Shown here in pieces: positions 15,901 to 18,494 of a stretch of DNA of 18,494 bases; position 1 is the first letter of the stretch, and each line of letters begins with the position of its first letter. The translations under genes were made by a program, and so were the position numbers. The stretch comes from Coemansia sp. RSA 922 (Eukaryota > Kickxellomycota > Kickxellomycetes > Kickxellales > Kickxellaceae), in contig JANBQS010000420.1 in the NCBI GenBank assembly GCA_027577415.1, positions 1 to 18,494 on the forward strand, read 5' to 3'. The notes beneath the pieces were generated by a model. That model saw only the letters and a list, made by a program, of their open reading frames with translations. It did not search any database and was not told where the DNA came from.

Positions 15901-17915
15901 AAAGACCACGGGTTACGAGACAGACGAGGTGCAGCACAGTCACCTCTATCGCCACTGCCGACATAGGATCCATTGATAGCCTGATTGTATTGCCAGGACT
16001 CACTATACTCACTGTCAAACATCGCCGGATCAGCCCCAGATGGCAGTCGAGTACCGCTGCCGCTGCTGCCATATGCGTCGGAGCCCTGGGCGAGTGGTAG
16101 ATGAGTAGATGTGTCGCTGGATATTCTAGGAATTCCGTCATATCGACCATGTTGCAAAACGCCAGTCTGCATACGCCCAACCTGTCCACTTTCGCGACGC
16201 TGGTGCATCGCTGTGCTGGCAATAGAGTCCGACGATTTGGCCATTGGCGTATCCCTAACATCAGAGTAATCGTACTGTGGCGAGACAGCAGACCCTCTTC
16301 CAACCCGCGACGCTGCGGGATGCTGAGGTGCTCGGTGGCCTAGATCATCTGCCGTGCCACTTGTACTTGTGCGCTCGCCAGGAGAAGTGTACATCCAATC
16401 GCCCTTTGAGGTCAAGGCCTGCGAAGGAACGGCTCTAGGCTGCTGGCTGCCACCGGCAATCGTGTCCCTGCTAGACGACGCGTGGCTAAAAGTGACTGCG
16501 CTGCGCGTGTCCTCGCTAACATCGTCTCCTGAGCTGAGACCAGCCCGCATGGGTTGGGCGAGGCGCGCATGCAACATGATCTGCTCTGCGCTAGACGACA
16601 TATGCACAGAGGCCTCAACAGGTCCACTGTGAGCCACGCCACTGCGCAAGTCCTGGTCGTCATAGGCCCCGCCGCCAGAAGCTTGTTGATCGGCAGTGGT
16701 GTTGCGTGAGCGTGTGCCAAATATGTCCATGGTCGGTGGCCGCATCAGGGTACCCTTGTAGTCTCCTAACCGTGAGTCCCCACCGCTACCACCGCGCTTA
16801 GTGCGCCCCAGGATTCCGGACGAAGACAGGCCCGACACACCAGCACTGACTCTCGCAAATGCATTAAGCGCCGGCGTGTCCAAAGACAGCAGATCTGCAG
16901 CGCCAACTCCAGGCTCGCGTGGATCGTTGTTGTACAGCATCTTTGTCAGTTGGCCCCGGGGCGTGGCGTCGGATAGCTCATTGGAGTGAGTAGAAGATGC
17001 ACTGGCGTCCACTTCGACTGTAGTCACAGTGGTGTTGGATGATCCGCTGTCGTTTTTCGAAATTCTAGCTGGATGTCCTGACTGCAACATTCGTCTGTCG
17101 GTGCGGACGGCAAGCGCTGTGTTGTTGCGAGATATGTGAAAGTGCGAGGCAGTCGTCGGCCTCTGCGCAGAAGAGCCTTCCAGCAATTCGCTAGATTCTG
17201 TGCCAGCACTGGTGCTTATCTGCCGAGCACCGTAGTTATCTGGATCCAAAGTAAGTCCACGACGGCGATGCGCAGAGTACTGATCTGGCCTATCGCCAGC
17301 AATGGTGCTAGAGCGCTCGAGGACCAACCCAGCCGAGCTAATACCGCTGCTAGCCATAGAGGCATCGCTTCCACCCATTACCGACGCTGAATTGGGGTCA
17401 TGGGGGCTAGCAACATCATGCTGCAAGACCAGCTGAGTACCTGTGGCGCTCTGGCGGTTGGCGTTGGCCTTTGGGCGAGAGAAAATGTTGCCCGATGTGC
17501 GCGCCTTCCCCCGCCATGGCGATGCAGTGCGACTACGGGGGCGCTGAGTCTGATTCAGCGAAGATGTACTACCAACGCTGTCGGCCTCGACAGCTGGCGA
17601 TGGGTGGCGGTCAGACGATGCAGTGGGTGTCCGATTAGACGCATCGGCGAGTGAAACGTCCACCTGCATAGCCCCGCCGTCCCCGTGGTGCATGGATGGC
17701 GAGCTGTTTCCAGGGTAGCTGGTATACACTTCCAACTTTTGTGTTCCGCGACTATTCGAAGGTAAAGCTGCTGGTGAGGGTGTGGTCGGCGTTGCTACGT
17801 TGGAATTGTAAGTGTCTGAAATCTCTGGTAGTGGCTCGAGCTTCGGCCGGGACTTTGATGCTGCTGTAGCTGCATTTCGCCGGGCAGCTGACGATTTGTC
17901 CTTTTGATTAGGCAT
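12942..17915 (-). CDS. SEA2: SEA/GATOR2 complex subunit Sea2 / WDR24 (1657 aa)
   Basis: This is the homologue of WDR24 and yeast Sea2/Rtc1, a subunit of SEACAT/GATOR2, which controls TORC1 in response to amino acids at the vacuolar or lysosomal membrane. In order: a Ser/Thr-rich, probably disordered N-terminus (1 to about 680); a WD40 propeller (about 690-1020) with GKVIVWD, GRLSVWD, NIKIWD and FQVWD repeats; a conserved helical segment (about 1085-1168, CEHNSKEARAMG...W); a second disordered linker; a helical DVQTAVTAALLL region (about 1480-1567); and a C-terminal zinc module (1568-1645) with paired CxxC motifs, CHVCGHGGHSGH and CPSGCGHIC, closely like human WDR24. The length is about twice human WDR24 because of the disordered parts. 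The ATG at 17915 has A at -3. The frame is unbroken over nearly 5 kb. Confidence 0.95.
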   Translation of the reverse strand: MPNQKDKSSAARRNAATAASKSRPKLEPLPEISDTYNSNVATPTTPSPAALPSNSRGTQKLEVYTSYPGNSSPSMHHGDGGAMQVDVSLADASNRTPTASSDRHPSPAVEADSVGSTSSLNQTQRPRSRTASPWRGKARTSGNIFSRPKANANRQSATGTQLVLQHDVASPHDPNSASVMGGSDASMASSGISSAGLVLERSSTIAGDRPDQYSAHRRRGLTLDPDNYGARQISTSAGTESSELLEGSSAQRPTTASHFHISRNNTALAVRTDRRMLQSGHPARISKNDSGSSNTTVTTVEVDASASSTHSNELSDATPRGQLTKMLYNNDPREPGVGAADLLSLDTPALNAFARVSAGVSGLSSSGILGRTKRGGSGGDSRLGDYKGTLMRPPTMDIFGTRSRNTTADQQASGGGAYDDQDLRSGVAHSGPVEASVHMSSSAEQIMLHARLAQPMRAGLSSGDDVSEDTRSAVTFSHASSSRDTIAGGSQQPRAVPSQALTSKGDWMYTSPGERTSTSGTADDLGHRAPQHPAASRVGRGSAVSPQYDYSDVRDTPMAKSSDSIASTAMHQRRESGQVGRMQTGVLQHGRYDGIPRISSDTSTHLPLAQGSDAYGSSGSGTRLPSGADPAMFDSEYSESWQYNQAINGSYVGSGDRGDCAAPRLSRNPWSLAPSRSHKKMLRYEYPEAWTSLAVAPYSDPTCVVAGMDGLFLLSMGPDKIVQRSTISNGRRRSTAPHFNDVVWRPLDYIVTGSNFGKVIVWDPTRRSDQTVSSYGSDIGRTVHRLAVKPNDSRFVYAAYSEGQICGWDFRVDGNSPALRINSSMSPHDIDCNPMDANMIAAVTQEGRLSVWDVRKPIHPLISLPAHGANPAVCVSWHPSGRFIGTGGNDLNIKIWDFKVASYKKNTAQSFCTIKTISTPRRLKWRPGHETQIGSSASGTDPRFQVWDMRNPNHAFCTHQRHSDRIMGFAWYDENLVWSAGREKVVLQCDIRSEAMYTAGLLGYSAVDFSPSTHLTVASGLHKLETAVHDTPAVPRPIAIPAATQPAKKLPTSSGSSRSKAKRNVSAGSHDDVDGSVVGPTSIDEDEYQDLAYISRFQPNFPVPYADEHPLGPALAVNSNAICNLARSYRYDPNAFKECCEHNSKEARAMGLAEISKFWQFLSAVFGDALPLKSKRNPAKGVAGAAADSSVGPGLVNENRPVESAVSGAQRPYSVATSRSSSGMFASRSVSATYHMDGASNDMEALIRYPDPNMLSMTAQHTPNGSMSQHTPTGSLAQLQITPLLASAKSTGKEAVDAQFQPRPVGNSDYGQLQKSHLSQSHSNLQHAAVPSKFSTVSSPMSRSAAHSMSSPPSNYVSEPTTPAYRAGSARLPRNYTTGTNLSLAGHQRVADVEKTPDSSDIVEGEGQEALLSELSKRFFLQNSITPSTDQQASVVSFPTHSTPLAPQQTILSVLTSTSLAGDSPAVNRSPLRLQVSPPRRITKAELRMAISSCEYYVDQGDVQTAVTAALLLRNFIRLANWQDAEEWFHAYVMQLDLYKEYTAATEILLASPFASVNDLISVRNTMCVTCGTCGNQLSTLPNSGISWCAACRNMANSCVICELPVRTEFIWCHVCGHGGHSGHMREWFEKEKQSVCPSGCGHICQPLLVSYAPRVE

Positions 17916-18256
17916 TATGATTTAGTGGTAAGAAAAAAAAGGACAAATTGGAAAATAGTAATAAGACGATATGTGCAAAAACAAGCTCGGGAATCGCGAA
18001 TGACAGTTAATATCTGCTAGTAGCCTTCTTCTGAACCATTAAAAGTAGGGGATAGGGGATAGATGTGATCGTCATCAACTTTACTCTGTACTAGTAGTGT
18101 AGGCACCAGAGCTGGTCTCAGAGTCAATACAACAACTTTGCTATCACCATATACAACGCAAATTGAGTGCTTTAGAAAAAATAGAGAGATATGAAGACTG
18201 CTTGCTCAAAAACTAAGCGCCAGTACGTGGTGCGCCTGTGCTAGGCGAATCGGGGC
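17916..18256. other. Sea2 promoter and 3' region of the upstream gene
   Basis: This is a tandem minus-strand arrangement: the upstream gene ends at 18257 and Sea2 starts at 17915. The stretch holds a poly-A/T run near 17932-17940, the sequence AATCGCGAAT at 17992-18001, and a short GGGGATA duplication near 18048-18061. No other gene is visible. Confidence 0.6.
17992..18001. promoter_or_regulatory. TCGCGA-containing motif upstream of Sea2
   Basis: TCGCGA at 17994-17999 lies about 79 bp before the Sea2 ATG. The same hexamer lies about 75 bp before the cyclophilin H ATG. Two occurrences in comparable positions are suggestive only. Confidence 0.3.
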
Positions 18257-18493
18257 CTAGTTGCCACCCATATAGGCATCCAAATCAGCATCAAGCTGGT
18301 CCGTAGTCGGCGCTGGCCTGCTATCATCGTTGCCTTGGCGGCGGCGATCATTACGCTGATTCCCGTAGTTTCCATTAAAGGAAGCCTGGCCATTACGCTG
18401 GCTCCTGTCGTTTCCATTAAAGGAAGCCTGACCATGACGGCGATACTCGCCCCTTGGTCGCTCGTACTTGAGAGCGTCGATAAAATCGGCATT
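18257..18493 (-). CDS. 3' part of an Aly/REF-like mRNA export factor (78 aa, partial)
   Basis: Only the C-terminal 78 residues are in the window; the 5' part lies beyond 18494. The segment is rich in Gly, Arg, Asn and Gln (ERPRGEYRRHG...NQRNDRRRQG) and ends QLDADLDAYMGGN. That ending matches the C-terminal UAP56/Sub2-binding motif of Aly/REF (Yra1, Mlo3) adaptors, pattern LDxxLDxYM, which couple mRNA to the export machinery in the nucleus. Two 14-residue repeats beginning GQASFNGN lie in the middle. The expected RRM would be upstream and cannot be seen, so other RGG-type proteins with a similar tail remain possible. The stop TAG is at 18257-18259. An overlapping frame is also open over this stretch but is Met/Leu/Thr-rich low complexity and looks like a shadow. 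Confidence 0.7.
   Translation of the reverse strand, partial: NADFIDALKYERPRGEYRRHGQASFNGNDRSQRNGQASFNGNYGNQRNDRRRQGNDDSRPAPTTDQLDADLDAYMGGN
18350..18433 (-). repeat. Two 42-bp tandem repeats within the Aly/REF-like gene
   Basis: The units at 18392-18433 and 18350-18391 encode GQASFNGNDRSQRN and GQASFNGNYGNQRN. The DNA is nearly identical apart from the middle and the third codon position of the first Gly, so the duplication is likely recent. It keeps the reading frame. Confidence 0.8.
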
Positions 18494-18494
18494 G

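Noticed and set aside
18241..18492. Alternative minus-strand frame of 83 aa over the end of the window
   Set aside because: Its Met/Leu/Thr-rich repeats mirror the 42-bp DNA repeats; the neighbouring frame gives an RG-rich sequence ending in a known Aly/REF tail.
1..18494. CRISPR array, rRNA genes, bacterial-type operons or viral genes
   Set aside because: No regularly spaced repeats, no rRNA-like sequence and no viral hallmark genes were seen; gene content is eukaryotic.

Overview
The window reads as nuclear DNA of a fungus. It holds a CCAAT-binding HAP2 subunit, a fungal-type oligopeptide transporter, the SEACIT/GATOR2 subunit Sea2/WDR24, an AFG2-like AAA ATPase, a spliceosomal cyclophilin and the end of an Aly/REF-like mRNA export factor. 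The genes are tightly packed and each is one long open frame; no intron is needed to explain any of them. An SSXT (SS18-like) protein, which to my knowledge is not found in Dikarya, together with near-absent introns and moderate GC, suggests an early-diverging lineage such as Kickxellomycotina (Coemansia-like). That placement is inference.

Layout. Positions 115-1074 (+) encode HAP2, convergent with an OPT-family transporter at 1173-3806 (-). From about 4165 to 9322 lies the accessory part: four small, fast-diverging paralogous genes (A 4704-5081, B 5760-6143, C 7621-7971, D 8906-9322), all on the + strand, within duplicated units that also share promoter, leader and 3' flank. I do not recognise the family. 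A complete solo LTR (7023-7297) with a perfect 5-bp target duplication sits upstream of gene C. From 9866 onward the region is housekeeping: AAA ATPase (+), cyclophilin H (-), SSXT protein (+), Sea2/WDR24 (-) and the 3' end of an Aly/REF-like gene (-) cut by the window edge. Cyclophilin and the SSXT gene share a short bidirectional promoter containing a 10-bp inverted repeat.

Working together. The housekeeping genes cover transcription (HAP2, SSXT), splicing (cyclophilin H), mRNA export (Aly/REF-like), ribosome maturation or protein remodelling (AFG2-like), nutrient uptake (OPT) and TORC1 nutrient signalling (Sea2). They do not form one pathway, and convergent or divergent packing explains the spacing. 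The most unusual content is the A-D array. Its non-coding flanks are visibly better conserved than its coding sequences, and three or four members share a CRE-like/CTTTGAAAAATAGCGG upstream box and, in A-C, a TATTTAAGAG core promoter element.
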